The notes under the pieces were generated by a model. It was not told the origin of the DNA, did no database searches, and was given only the letters and a program-made list of their open reading frames with translations. A DNA stretch of 64,000 nt, taken from the NCBI GenBank assembly GCA_963812085.1, contig CAWETL010000004.1, positions 558,001-622,000 on the forward strand. Reading direction: 5' to 3'. A program made the position numbers and the translations under genes. Shown one piece after another: positions 44,830-54,756 of this stretch (position 1 is the stretch's first letter; the number at the start of each line of letters is the position of its first letter). The stretch is from SPDF01 sp963812085 (lineage in GTDB: Bacteria > Gemmatimonadota > Gemmatimonadetes > Gemmatimonadales > GWC2-71-9).

Positions 44830-45555
44830 ATGGGCGATAGGATTAGCTCTTCGGAGTATTGTGATTTGCAACATAATCTCTGCAAAATCTCAGTGATTGT
44901 AGCTTCGCTTAATGAAGAAGAAGGGATAGGGCTAACTCTGGAAGAGCTTAAAAAGAATCTAGAAAACCCCCACTTGATTGTTGTTGATGGAAAAAGTGTT
45001 GACAAAACTGCTGAAATTGCAGAGAATATGGGTGCCGATGTTTTTCTTCAAGAGGGAAGAGGCAAAGGCGACGCTATATTTCAAGGACTCAAAAAGCTAA
45101 GCCCTGAATCCCAATACGTGATTTTTATTGACGCTGATTTCACTTACCCAGCAGAGTATCTGCCTGGAATGATTAAGGTGCTCGATCAAGATCCGAAAGT
45201 GGGGATGGTTCTTGGAAATCGCTTCAATAGCGGAAATTCCCAGCATTATCCTCATAATGCCTTCTATCTTGGAAATAGATTACTGGCTTTGGCTCAGCAA
45301 ACAGTGAACGGTATTGACCTTGAAGACCCTTTATCGGGTTTGCGCGTCGTCAGGCGAGAAATTCTTGAAGATTGGAAAATTAAGAGTAAGGGGTTCGATG
45401 TGGAAGCAGAGATGAACTATCGTGTTGAACAAAAAGGGTTCAACATAGTAGAAATTCCAATATATTACAGAAGAAGGCTAGGCGAGAAGAAACTGAAGTT
45501 GAGGCATGGCTTAGGAATACTCAAAAGGATTATTTCAGAGAGTTTCTATACTTAG
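44830..45555 (+). CDS. Glycosyltransferase family 2 (dolichyl-phosphate sugar synthase-like)
   Basis: 241 residues. GT-A fold with VIVASLNEEEGIGLTLEELK, VVDGKSVDKTAEIA and the metal-binding DAD in VIFIDADFTYPAEYLPGMI; PLSGLRVVRREIL is the acceptor-site loop of DPM/AglJ-like enzymes. It has no membrane helices. It likely loads a sugar onto a dolichyl-type lipid or starts a glycan chain. First of a run of seven glycosyltransferases. Confidence 0.88.
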   Translation: MGDRISSSEYCDLQHNLCKISVIVASLNEEEGIGLTLEELKKNLENPHLIVVDGKSVDKTAEIAENMGADVFLQEGRGKGDAIFQGLKKLSPESQYVIFIDADFTYPAEYLPGMIKVLDQDPKVGMVLGNRFNSGNSQHYPHNAFYLGNRLLALAQQTVNGIDLEDPLSGLRVVRREILEDWKIKSKGFDVEAEMNYRVEQKGFNIVEIPIYYRRRLGEKKLKLRHGLGILKRIISESFYT

Positions 45556-45709
45556 TACTGCTCGGCTTGCCGCGGGATTTATTGTTAATTTTCTTTATCC
45601 AGAATTCGATTTTAGAAACGCGAAAAACTCTTTTTGACTAATATAATTTTGGGAAACGCGATCTCACGTTTCGTTTTGGTTTCCAAATTTTTGTCAATTC
45701 TAAGGAGTT

Positions 45710-46723
45710 ATGGCACTGACGATGGAAAATGATAAAGAGAAACTGCGAGTGGCCGTCGTTGGACTAGGCAAAATGGGGCTTCTTCATGCTTCTCTGTTGA
45801 ACGTCTTTCCTAATGTTAACTTGGTGGCAATATGCGATAAAAGCCGACTCATGCGGGCCATGGCAAGCAGAACCTTGAGAAAGACTCTCATAACTGACAA
45901 TTTAGATGCTTTTGCGAGTCTAAATCTGGATGCAGTCTACGTTACCACACCCATACCCTCACACAGCAGTATTGTTAAAGAAGTTTATTCAAAGAAAATA
46001 GCTCGCAACTTATTCGTCGAGAAAACTTTGTCGTCAAGCTACTCAAAATCTGAGGAATTGCTTCGGCTATCGCTGGGTCTTCAGAGCATCAATATGGTAG
46101 GATATATGAAGCGATTCTCCGTTACCTTTAGAAAAGCTAAGGAGCTTTTTGACCAAGCGACCCTCGGCGAATTGCTTTCCTTTGAAACATATGCTTACTC
46201 TTCCGACTTCGCAGGAGTCAAGGATGATTCTTCAAAATCCATTGCTAGGGGTGGTGTTCTCATCGACCTAGGGGCTCACGTAGTCGACTTAGCTCTCTGG
46301 TTCTTTGGAAACTTGAAAGTGACCTCAGCTTCAATTGATTCATTAACTGGAGCCGGCGCAGTAGACTCTGTGAGTTTTCGAGTTCGCGGTCCAGATAGCG
46401 CCGACGGTTTGTTTAATATCTCATGGGTCAAAGAGGGATACCGCATGCCTGAATTCGGTCTCAAACTAAAAGGCACAAAAGGCGCCATGACAGTTGACGA
46501 TAACAGGGTTAAAATTGAAATGACAAATTCGAAAACGACAGAATGGTACAGGCAAGACCTATATGACAACGTCCCCTTCTTGCTGGCGGAACCCGAGTAT
46601 TTTCGAGAAAACGAGAGTTACATCAACTCGATAGTTAATAAGATAGAAGTTGAGCCCAACTTTAAGACAGCTTTGAAAGTTGACAAATTAATTGAAGAAG
46701 TGGGGCGCAAAACGAATGAGTAA
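45710..46723 (+). CDS. Gfo/Idh/MocA family oxidoreductase
   Basis: 337 residues. The Rossmann motif VAVVGLGKMGLLHASLLN, the segment NLFVEKTLSSSYSKSEELLR (variant of the EKP motif) and GGVLIDLGAHVVDLALWFFG are typical. It oxidises or reduces a nucleotide sugar at C3 or similar. It overlaps the next gene by 8 bases, so the pair acts together. Confidence 0.87.
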   Translation: MALTMENDKEKLRVAVVGLGKMGLLHASLLNVFPNVNLVAICDKSRLMRAMASRTLRKTLITDNLDAFASLNLDAVYVTTPIPSHSSIVKEVYSKKIARNLFVEKTLSSSYSKSEELLRLSLGLQSINMVGYMKRFSVTFRKAKELFDQATLGELLSFETYAYSSDFAGVKDDSSKSIARGGVLIDLGAHVVDLALWFFGNLKVTSASIDSLTGAGAVDSVSFRVRGPDSADGLFNISWVKEGYRMPEFGLKLKGTKGAMTVDDNRVKIEMTNSKTTEWYRQDLYDNVPFLLAEPEYFRENESYINSIVNKIEVEPNFKTALKVDKLIEEVGRKTNE

Positions 46724-47621
46724 TAAACAAATGAGTTTTCTTGTAGGAGATAACCCGTTTCATGGCATAAGCCATCTCTCACAAGAAAGAGCTCGGGCAA
46801 GGTCAGAAAACGACTCCATGCTCATCGGAGAACACGCTTCGCAACTTGTGAACATCTCTCTGCAAAACGGGGCAAGCGGTTTCATGTTCTCCGTAAGTGA
46901 AACCACTCTTTCAATTCTCAAGAAAATACAAAAAAACAACAAACCCGAGTTGTACGCCATTGTACCTTACGCCTACGAATATGCAAGATTGGCGACTAGC
47001 GCAGGAGGCTTCTCCGGATTAGCAAAAAAAGTCATTCGCCAAATCATATTTTCAAAAAATATATTTACTGTTGCCAGAGACTCGATCGGACTTATGCGTG
47101 CGGACCCTTCGGCACTCTTGAAGACTTACCTAATTTACGAAATTTCCCGCATAAAATCAGCAGCCGGAAAAGACTGCAACTTGGCATCAGTAATGCTTCA
47201 TGAAATACTAACTGATACCGCCCTTGCATTCGACTTGGATTGGCTTTTTAGGTTTTACATAGATTTCTTATTGAAGCGAAAAATTCAACCCGGTTTCGAA
47301 ACAAGAAACTTTCCCTACCTCATAGACAAATTCACTCAATGGCACATTGACTTAAACAAAATGGTAATAGCCGCTTCCTTCAACAAAGTGGGCTTTCAGA
47401 TGAATTCTTCAAAGATTGCTTGCGAGAAAGCGTTAGAACGTGCAAGCGGCGCTAAAATAATTGCAATGAGCATACTCGCCGCTGGTTATCTTAAACCTCT
47501 TGAGGCCATGGAGTACCTTGTGAACCTTCCCAACATAGGGGCAGTTGTAGTTGGAATATCTAAGGAAAAGCAAGCGACGGAAACGTTCAGACTGCTAACG
47601 CAAAGCTTCAATCAAAAATAA
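46716..47621 (+). CDS. Hypothetical TIM-barrel-like protein coupled to the oxidoreductase
   Basis: 301 residues from ATG 46716, overlapping the upstream gene. The first segment (FLVGDNPFHGISHLSQERAR) and the end (LAAGYLKPLEAMEYLVNLPN, IGAVVVGISKEKQATETFRL) resemble aldo-keto-reductase or TIM-barrel strands, where VVVGISKEKQATET is like the nucleotide site end. Family not named. The tight coupling suggests it acts on the same sugar as the oxidoreductase. Confidence 0.6.
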   Translation: MSNKQMSFLVGDNPFHGISHLSQERARARSENDSMLIGEHASQLVNISLQNGASGFMFSVSETTLSILKKIQKNNKPELYAIVPYAYEYARLATSAGGFSGLAKKVIRQIIFSKNIFTVARDSIGLMRADPSALLKTYLIYEISRIKSAAGKDCNLASVMLHEILTDTALAFDLDWLFRFYIDFLLKRKIQPGFETRNFPYLIDKFTQWHIDLNKMVIAASFNKVGFQMNSSKIACEKALERASGAKIIAMSILAAGYLKPLEAMEYLVNLPNIGAVVVGISKEKQATETFRLLTQSFNQK

Positions 47622-47888
47622 CTGAACGGATAATTGAATTACAATCTCAATCACATTTTTGAGAAGAAAAATAGTATAGAAGAGTAAGCTTTTGGCTCTC
47701 AACATTACTGAATTAATGTATTGTTGGACCCTTTTAAAACGTTCATGTGCTGAGCTAATTCTTATTTTTATTTCTTGAAATTGTTGTTCAAAGTTGTGAT
47801 TTTGATCATGTTGAGAAATTGAAATAATTGAACATGATCATTGCTGGATATTAATTTGCAACTAAGCGTTCTTGACTGAGAGTCAAAA
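47622..47888. promoter_or_regulatory. A/T-rich promoter region with inverted repeat
   Basis: GATCATGTT (47804-47812) and AACATGATC (47831-47839) form a perfect 9-bp inverted repeat with an 18-base spacer, 50 bases before the next start. It could be an operator or an RNA hairpin for the glycosyltransferase gene. Confidence 0.35.
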
Positions 47889-49121
47889 ATGATAGATCAA
47901 ATACGTTTGTGTATGCTCGCGCCCGAGTTTTTCCCGGTGTGGGGTGGTGTTGGGTCGTATACTGTTGAATTACTAAAGTCCTTACCTGAAAATGTAGATA
48001 TCCACGTCGTGACCCTAAAACGCGATATACAGGGATTTTCTGGAAAAGAATATACTAGTGAGGGCATCAGCTCAATATTGAATAGACCAATACAGATTCA
48101 TTATGTGGGGAAATCTAAGGAGACCTTCTTATACAACCTGCCTTTCCAAATGGCCTGCCTTAGAAAAATTCCATCGCTGCACAGGAAATACCATTTTGAT
48201 ATAATGCATTCACATCTGTGCCACATGCCAGATGTTTTCCTTAAGCTCTTCGTTAGACTTGCTATCCCGACAGTTCTGACAATACATGGTACCATTCAGA
48301 GCTTGAGAGATCATGCTCTTTTGGCTCGTGCTATGTTCGGAGGCCTCGAATCAAGCGAAAACTCGATACTCACCTTCTACCCGGCAATTGAGCTACTACA
48401 ACAGAAATACGTTAAACGAGTAGACAGATTAATCGCCGTTTCCAACGCAACAAAAAAATTTGCTGCTAAGGATTTAAACGTAACCGAAGACAAAATCAGT
48501 ACAGTATATAACGGCGTTGACACAAAGCTTTTTGGTCCACCCAACAAAAGCCAATCAGATCAAAGGTACTCAAAGCCTACTGTTGTCTACATAGGACGCA
48601 TAATAGCAAAGAAAGGAATAAATGTTCTAATCAATGCCATGCCTGAAGTCCTTCGATCTTTCCCAGAAACACAGTTCCTATTCGTAGGCGGCGGAAACGT
48701 TGCTTTTTACCATGAAATGATGGTGAAAAATGGAATCCCTGAAAACAGTTTTTCTTTCGTTGGTCACATAGGATATTTTGAACGCTCAAAGATCCTGCAA
48801 GAAGCTACAGTTTTCGTAAATCCTTCATTCTTCGAGAATTTTTCGATAAGCATTCTTGAAGCAATGAGTTGTGGTTGTGCTACCATAGCCTGCAATGTTG
48901 GAGGAAATCCTGAGTTAATTGACGCAGAAAACAACGGCCTCCTGGTACCGCCATTCAGCTCCAACAGTTTAGCCAAATCCTTGGTCTCTCTTCTGGAAAA
49001 CGAAACCTATAACCGGAAAATGGGAACCAATGCAAGAAAAACAATAGAAGCTTCTTTTTCATCTAATACCTGTGCGAAAAAAACTTTTGAAGTCTACAAG
49101 CAGACTCTTGAAAACTACTAA
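47889..49121 (+). CDS. Glycosyltransferase family 4
   Basis: 410 residues, GT-B. The N-terminal acceptor domain has FFPVWGGVGSYTVELLKSL; the C-terminal donor domain has VYIGRIIAKKGINVLINAMP and the Glu-x7-Glu motif region FFENFSISILEAMSCGCATI followed by NVGGNPELI. It adds a sugar from an NDP-donor to a lipid-linked glycan. The long A/T-rich leader suggests its own promoter. Confidence 0.9.
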   Translation: MIDQIRLCMLAPEFFPVWGGVGSYTVELLKSLPENVDIHVVTLKRDIQGFSGKEYTSEGISSILNRPIQIHYVGKSKETFLYNLPFQMACLRKIPSLHRKYHFDIMHSHLCHMPDVFLKLFVRLAIPTVLTIHGTIQSLRDHALLARAMFGGLESSENSILTFYPAIELLQQKYVKRVDRLIAVSNATKKFAAKDLNVTEDKISTVYNGVDTKLFGPPNKSQSDQRYSKPTVVYIGRIIAKKGINVLINAMPEVLRSFPETQFLFVGGGNVAFYHEMMVKNGIPENSFSFVGHIGYFERSKILQEATVFVNPSFFENFSISILEAMSCGCATIACNVGGNPELIDAENNGLLVPPFSSNSLAKSLVSLLENETYNRKMGTNARKTIEASFSSNTCAKKTFEVYKQTLENY

Positions 49122-49346
49122 ATGTTTTCCCTCCCACTAAGAGTAACCCAAATGACCTATAATTTCAGGTTAGGCGGGATTAAGTGTTTATCGAAGCTCT
49201 AGAATAAGCAGACTCAATTCGTAGAAGCATTTAGAATAACCTAAGAATCTGCTACTCCTAACGGTCAATTGCACGATGGGTGCGGGCCATTTTGCACAAT
49301 ATGCTTCCATTTCGGAAAATCAAACAGAACTTAGCCTCGACAACAA

Positions 49347-50513
49347 GTGTTGGCTTTGATTGTTATCTCTTGTTCGCTGGATTCTTCGCTGGAAAAGGCG
49401 AAACACCAAGGTACCCTTCAAGCTGATAGGGAACGTTACCAACTCTTCGAAAGTTTTGGCTCAGTTGTACTTCTAACCCAAGACATCGAAGAATTTACAA
49501 GCGAACTTGGAAGAATTACTCATGTACCTTGTGCCACTTCAAAATTCAAAACGATACAGACAATTCTCTCAGAAAACAAATTGCCTAGATGGGTCTCCTT
49601 CTACTTTTCAAGCTTCAATTGGTTATTGCGAAACCGTGGAAAAATTAATGTAGTAATTTCTGAAAACTTGAATTCCCCAACGCCCTTTCTGTTTTCTTCG
49701 CTTTTCGGAATTCCAGTTTATGTTCACTATCATTACGATGTAGCAACTCAAGTCTCTAAAATTAACAAAAGTCACTTTGAAGGTGTAATGTTGCTCTTTT
49801 TGGAAAAAATATGTTTCAAAAGAGCAGCATGTGTATGGGTTACAGCGTCAAGTCTTGCAGTAAAAGCAAAAATGTTTGGGGCAAAGAGGGTTACTTTGTT
49901 GCCTAATTGGTTTGATTTTAACGGGGAGTTGAAGAAACCATTTGGCGAACATGATAAATCCGGACAAAAGTTAGTTTTTGTTGGGAGGCTCCACCCTGTT
50001 AAGCGCGTGAATTTGCTTCTCGAAGCATTTTCCCTGCTCAAAAGATCCTTTCCCGATGCAAGTTTGAACATTGTTGGCGATGGAAATGAACGTCAAAAAC
50101 TTATTGCGTTAGCAAAAGATCTTGATCTTGGTAAATCCGTACAGTTTTTAGGTTTTCAGAATCACGAAACAGTGCTTGAAAAAATGAGACAAGCTGACTT
50201 GATGGTTCTGTCTTCCAAAATGGAGGGCAATCCGAAGGTGCTGATAGAAGCTATGATGCTTAAGGTGCCAATTGTAGCTACAAATGTTGCTGGCATAAGG
50301 GACATGATTCAAAATGGGTTTACAGGGCATCTTGCGAACAGTGATTCACCTGAAGATCTGGCGCAAGCTATGGATTATGTCTTAGAAAACAGAACATACG
50401 CGGTCAAAATCGCAGAAAATGCTTATGACTTTGCCAAAAAACATTTTTCGAAAGAACAAGCATTGAAGCGAGTTCAAGAAGATTTTTTGATTAGTCATTT
50501 AAGAAGGCTTTAA
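49347..50513 (+). CDS. Glycosyltransferase family 4
   Basis: 388 residues from GTG 49347. Retaining GT-B fold: VFVGRLHPVKRVNLLLEAFS, MVLSSKMEGNPKVLIEAMML and VATNVAGIRDMIQNG. The N-terminal part has strands typical of GT4 acceptor domains (VYVHYHYDVATQV). It stands 225 bases after the previous GT4. Confidence 0.88.
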   Translation: MLALIVISCSLDSSLEKAKHQGTLQADRERYQLFESFGSVVLLTQDIEEFTSELGRITHVPCATSKFKTIQTILSENKLPRWVSFYFSSFNWLLRNRGKINVVISENLNSPTPFLFSSLFGIPVYVHYHYDVATQVSKINKSHFEGVMLLFLEKICFKRAACVWVTASSLAVKAKMFGAKRVTLLPNWFDFNGELKKPFGEHDKSGQKLVFVGRLHPVKRVNLLLEAFSLLKRSFPDASLNIVGDGNERQKLIALAKDLDLGKSVQFLGFQNHETVLEKMRQADLMVLSSKMEGNPKVLIEAMMLKVPIVATNVAGIRDMIQNGFTGHLANSDSPEDLAQAMDYVLENRTYAVKIAENAYDFAKKHFSKEQALKRVQEDFLISHLRRL

Positions 50514-50653
50514 GAGAAATTGCAGAAAAGCCTATGTCTATCTCCAATAACTAAAGATCAAGCTTCCAAGTTAATCTCAGTCCATAACGCGCGATGCAGA
50601 CATCGATTAACAGTCGGATATTCTAAAAAATCGCTGTTGAAAGGCTAAGAATC

Positions 50654-51856
50654 ATGAATCTAAAAATCCTCGCGATTTCAGATGAACCCATTTACCCCAA
50701 TAATCTGTTGCCGAGAACCCTAATTGATATTCTTGAAGTTCTAGGAAAATGTGGTTGTAAGGTTCAGTTGGTGCAGCCAGGCTCTAGTAATTGGGTAAGA
50801 GACGAAAAACTTTTTCGTGTAATCACGTTTTCCCGAATACCCCACTATTTTACGAGATTTTTTAAAGTGCTTCAAAGATCAAATGAAACCCTGTTCAAAG
50901 CCGCAGCGTCTTCATTAAACCCTAAAGTTTACCATATACTTTGGGAACAAGCAAGGTTCACTGATGTCATTATGTGTTATGACGTCCAATACGCGATACC
51001 CGCCATAATTGCGGCTAAGCTTACGAAAAAGCCAGTTATACTTCTCGGAGACATCCTATACATTTCTTACTACCGAGGAATAAAAGACATTCCGCCTTTT
51101 CAATTATGGATGCTATTAACGTGGGAAAAAACTGTTGAACACCTTGTGGACAGAATTGCAGTTTGGGGACCTGATGATGAAAAGTTTCTTTTATCTTCAG
51201 GAATAGCTAAGAAAAAGATTACGATTATTCCTCTAAGCATTGATTTGAAAAGAATTGAAAATTCAACAAAAGAGCCAAATGATGAAATAGCCTACTGGAA
51301 GCTTAAAACATACAAAGAAGACGGTTTCAAGATATTGATGTTTCATGGTAATCTGAACTATGCGCCGAATCGATTGTCAGTTGAGTACATAGTTAACGAG
51401 CTAGCTCCATTGGTGCTCAAGAAAAATAACAAGGTTGTCTTTGCCATTGTGGGTGCGGCCCCGGAAAATTACAGAAATCAAAATAATAGAGTCATTTTTA
51501 CAGGACGAGTAAACAACCTTTTCAGTTGTTTAGAATTGGCAGACGCAGGAATAGTGCCCTTGATGATTGGCACAGGCGTTAAGAATAAAGTCCTCGAATA
51601 TTTTGCGTTGTCAAAGCCTGTTGTCACCACCGAAATAGGCGCGGAAAACTTGAACGTAAGAAACATGTTTCATTGCATCATAACCGACATTGAGACCTTT
51701 TCGGACAAAGTTTTATACCTTTTGGGCAATCCGGATCTATCAGCAACGCTGGGTCAAAACGGGCGAAACTTCGTCCAAGAAAATCATCAACTACGGAATT
51801 ATGAACGCTATGTAGAACTGGCATGTGTTTTGTCAAAATCAAACATTAAGAATTAG
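50654..51856 (+). CDS. Glycosyltransferase family 4-like protein
   Basis: 400 residues. The donor domain includes MFHGNLNYAPNRLSVEYIVN, IVPLMIGTGVKNKVLEYFAL and KPVVTTEIGAENLN, as in GT4 enzymes with a Gly-x-Gly-x-Lys-x-Lys loop rather than the EGxP motif. The N-terminal domain has DVIMCYDVQYAIPAIIAAKL. ATG 50654 starts the protein. Confidence 0.82.
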   Translation: MNLKILAISDEPIYPNNLLPRTLIDILEVLGKCGCKVQLVQPGSSNWVRDEKLFRVITFSRIPHYFTRFFKVLQRSNETLFKAAASSLNPKVYHILWEQARFTDVIMCYDVQYAIPAIIAAKLTKKPVILLGDILYISYYRGIKDIPPFQLWMLLTWEKTVEHLVDRIAVWGPDDEKFLLSSGIAKKKITIIPLSIDLKRIENSTKEPNDEIAYWKLKTYKEDGFKILMFHGNLNYAPNRLSVEYIVNELAPLVLKKNNKVVFAIVGAAPENYRNQNNRVIFTGRVNNLFSCLELADAGIVPLMIGTGVKNKVLEYFALSKPVVTTEIGAENLNVRNMFHCIITDIETFSDKVLYLLGNPDLSATLGQNGRNFVQENHQLRNYERYVELACVLSKSNIKN

Positions 51857-52004
51857 GGACTTGAAATAAACAGAAAAACGTTGCTAGACACGTCTCTTGA
51901 GTTTGTCGCTTCAAACTGATGTAGAGCAACGCATTCTGCGTGCGTTATAACAAGAACACAGCATGTCGAGAGTTTTTGCGTCTCCTCGAGCTTAGGTGAT
52001 AAAA

Positions 52005-53138
52005 ATGAACATTTTATGTCTGGGCCCAGTTATGAGTAAAACCCTATGCGATGACTATTTTGTGTATAAAAGGCTAAAAGAAAAGGGTGCAAAAATAGCA
52101 TTCATAACAGGAAAAACTTCGGGCGCAAGAGCAAACGGCATAAAACTGCCATCGTACGAAATAGATGACGGGATTCCTATCCACAGGTTCTACAGCGACC
52201 CATACGAAATTGCTTTTCTGCCTAGACGCAGATTGAAAAATGTATTGAACATTGCCGAACAACTCAATCCCGACATAATTTATTGCAAAGGCGCAGACAT
52301 CACGCAGTTAGCTTCCATGGTTAGTAAACGCCTAAAAATTCCTTTAGTCGTGCATGTTGAGATAGCGAGCGGAATAATCTCCGAGAAATTTGTTGGCAGT
52401 ATGAAGTTGCGAGCAATCAGATTGTTATCTGGGCTGCCCATCAGAGGACCACAACTGTGGTCTTGGGCATGCAAAAAAGCTGATGCACTTATTACATCTC
52501 ACCCTCCAGATCAGCAAATACTGGACTCGTTGTCAGAACATGGAAAACCGGTTTATTACTTGCCTTGGCCAGCCAATATCCCTGAAGGGTGCAAGCTCCA
52601 ATCGAAAAGAGAAAGTAAAAGAGGAATATACGCAGGTTTACTAGTTCCATTTAAAAACACTCAAGAGTTTGAGTGGGTGTTGCCACTCATCCTTAAAAAA
52701 ACTCCCACAAAAGAATTCGTCGTAATAGGAACTGGGACTCACTCTGTAATAATACAGAAACTCAAACAACAATTTGGGGATGCAATCAAATACATCCCAA
52801 GCTTGCCCAGAAGTGAAGTTATAGAAATGGTATCGGGAAGCTATTATGCATTCACTCCAGTTGCAAAAGGAGGCTGGGGTTTTATGGGGGATTGCTGGGC
52901 GACAGAAACTCCTCTTATTATGTTAAATAATGTTTTCATGTCAAAAGAACTAGATTCATGTGTGGCAAGAAACGGAGAAGATCTCGTGCAAAAAATCAAT
53001 CAACTCTATGAAGATCCTTTGTTTTATCTGAAACTGCAAAAAGTAGGCTCCGATGCCTACAGCAAACGGACTGCTGACGCAGTTGGTGATGAACTCTTTG
53101 CTATCCTATCGAGGACCATAGATAACATGCGTGAGTGA
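52005..53138 (+). CDS. Glycosyltransferase family 4-like protein, divergent
   Basis: 377 residues from ATG 52005, with AGGTGA upstream; a GTG lies 9 bases earlier. GT-B-like, with YAGLLVPFKNTQEFEWVLPL and VVIGTGTHSV in the donor half. The usual Glu-x7-Glu is replaced by FTPVAKGGWGFMGDCWATET, so the sugar donor site is altered. Role inferred from neighbours. Confidence 0.7.
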   Translation: MNILCLGPVMSKTLCDDYFVYKRLKEKGAKIAFITGKTSGARANGIKLPSYEIDDGIPIHRFYSDPYEIAFLPRRRLKNVLNIAEQLNPDIIYCKGADITQLASMVSKRLKIPLVVHVEIASGIISEKFVGSMKLRAIRLLSGLPIRGPQLWSWACKKADALITSHPPDQQILDSLSEHGKPVYYLPWPANIPEGCKLQSKRESKRGIYAGLLVPFKNTQEFEWVLPLILKKTPTKEFVVIGTGTHSVIIQKLKQQFGDAIKYIPSLPRSEVIEMVSGSYYAFTPVAKGGWGFMGDCWATETPLIMLNNVFMSKELDSCVARNGEDLVQKINQLYEDPLFYLKLQKVGSDAYSKRTADAVGDELFAILSRTIDNMRE

Positions 53139-53298
53139 TCTTCCGATCAGATGTAGTTTCGAAAAGAAGGTCGCAAAAATCCTCATGACACAGACTGAGT
53201 AGATTTTAATAAATTCGATTAGCCTTCCTCAAACAAGCCAAGCAAAGTAGTACACTTAGAAAAAAAAGCGAATTTGCGCCATCAAGTAGTGAACTCCT

Positions 53299-54588
53299 AT
53301 GCCAAACCTTTGCATATGCACAGACGATTCGTTGGGGGACCTTACTGGAGGCACAGACAGAATTATCAATTTGGCGAAAAATGTCTCACGGCACGGATTC
53401 AATGTTTATTTAGTAGATCGTTCGGTTAGAAAATCATTTGGTTCACTTTTCCTTGATAGGGACAGATACTACCAAATAGAAAGTGGGATACTAAAAGAAA
53501 GGGCATATCCACGATCCATGAGATTTTTGTTTCCTGGACTTGTCAGGCTCTATCAATATATTCTTAATAGATTGGTGAGTCTATTCACTTTTTCATCTTT
53601 TTCAGCTGTTGGTTTGTCTTATTTAACAGACCCTTATCTTTTCGCCAAATTGCTTTATGTTTGTAGAAAGCAACGAATAGACCTGGTTCAATGTGAATGT
53701 ACCGTAACCGCACCTTCTGCTTATGCCGTCAAAAAGCTGCTCAATATTCCTTTAGTATATGATGCACATAACGTAGAAACAGAAATGACGCGGAGTCTGG
53801 CGAATGCGAGCAGCACTTACATTGCTCTGCTGAAATTCGTGGAGAAAACAAGCTGCATGGTGTGTGATTTAGTTTTTGCAGTTTCCGAGATCGACAAAAA
53901 GATCTTCGTATCTTGGGGAATCCGCAAGAATAAAATTGATGTTATTCCGAATTCTGTTGACTTCACCAAATTTTCAGCATCGCTGGATGGCGACAAAATT
54001 AGGAAAAAGTATAACCTCGCCGAAAAGGTTGTGATGATTTTTCATGGAACTTTAAGCTATCCCCCTAATCACGAAGCTGCAATGATTCTAGAAAAGAGCA
54101 TTTTACCGAGAATAGTTGAAAAATGCCCTAACATTTGTCTCATTTTGGTAGGAAGAGATCCGCCAAAAATGGATGATCCAAGCATAATAGTCACGGGTTT
54201 TGTGGAGAATTTGGAAGAGCATATTGCTGCAGCTGACATTGGGGTCGTGCCTCTGCTAAAGGGAGGAGGAACAAGAATTAAGATAGTTGAATATATGGCA
54301 AGTGGAAAAGCAGTTGTTTCTACTTTTAAAGGAGCTGAAGGTCTCAATCTTCAAAACGGGACTGATATACTCATGACTGAATCCCCTGATTCGAAGTTTG
54401 TTGATTTAATCTTAGAAATGATTACGAACAGATCTCTTAGAAGAGAAATTGGAATAAATGCGAAAAAGAAAGCAGAACTATTCTATGATTGGGAGAAAAA
54501 TGCAGAAAAGGCAGTTGAAATCTACAGCAAGCTTGTCTATGCTTATAGCGTGAAACGTCATGGCAAGAGTACACTTGCTGCAAGTTAG
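53299..54588 (+). CDS. Glycosyltransferase family 4
   Basis: 429 residues. TGGTDRIINLAKNVSRHGFN (N-terminal acceptor loop), VYDAHNVETEMTRSLANASS, MIFHGTLSYPPNHEAAMILE, PLLKGGGTRIKIVEYMASGK and AVVSTFKGAEGLN give a GT4 with a GGGTRIK loop. A long C-terminal helix (NAEKAVEIYSKLVYAYSVKR) ends it. Confidence 0.88.
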   Translation: MPNLCICTDDSLGDLTGGTDRIINLAKNVSRHGFNVYLVDRSVRKSFGSLFLDRDRYYQIESGILKERAYPRSMRFLFPGLVRLYQYILNRLVSLFTFSSFSAVGLSYLTDPYLFAKLLYVCRKQRIDLVQCECTVTAPSAYAVKKLLNIPLVYDAHNVETEMTRSLANASSTYIALLKFVEKTSCMVCDLVFAVSEIDKKIFVSWGIRKNKIDVIPNSVDFTKFSASLDGDKIRKKYNLAEKVVMIFHGTLSYPPNHEAAMILEKSILPRIVEKCPNICLILVGRDPPKMDDPSIIVTGFVENLEEHIAAADIGVVPLLKGGGTRIKIVEYMASGKAVVSTFKGAEGLNLQNGTDILMTESPDSKFVDLILEMITNRSLRREIGINAKKKAELFYDWEKNAEKAVEIYSKLVYAYSVKRHGKSTLAAS

Positions 54589-54756
54589 GCTTGATTTGTT
54601 AGCGTTTTATCTGCTTATCTATAGCACGATAGCTCGCGCTTCAATGCTCTTACGCTTTTTTTACCGCTCAAAGAACATTCAAAACCATAAGAACCAAAAG
54701 AATTAGAAACCTCGGCAATTAGATTTGACATTCTTTTCTCTTTGAAGGTTCAGCGC

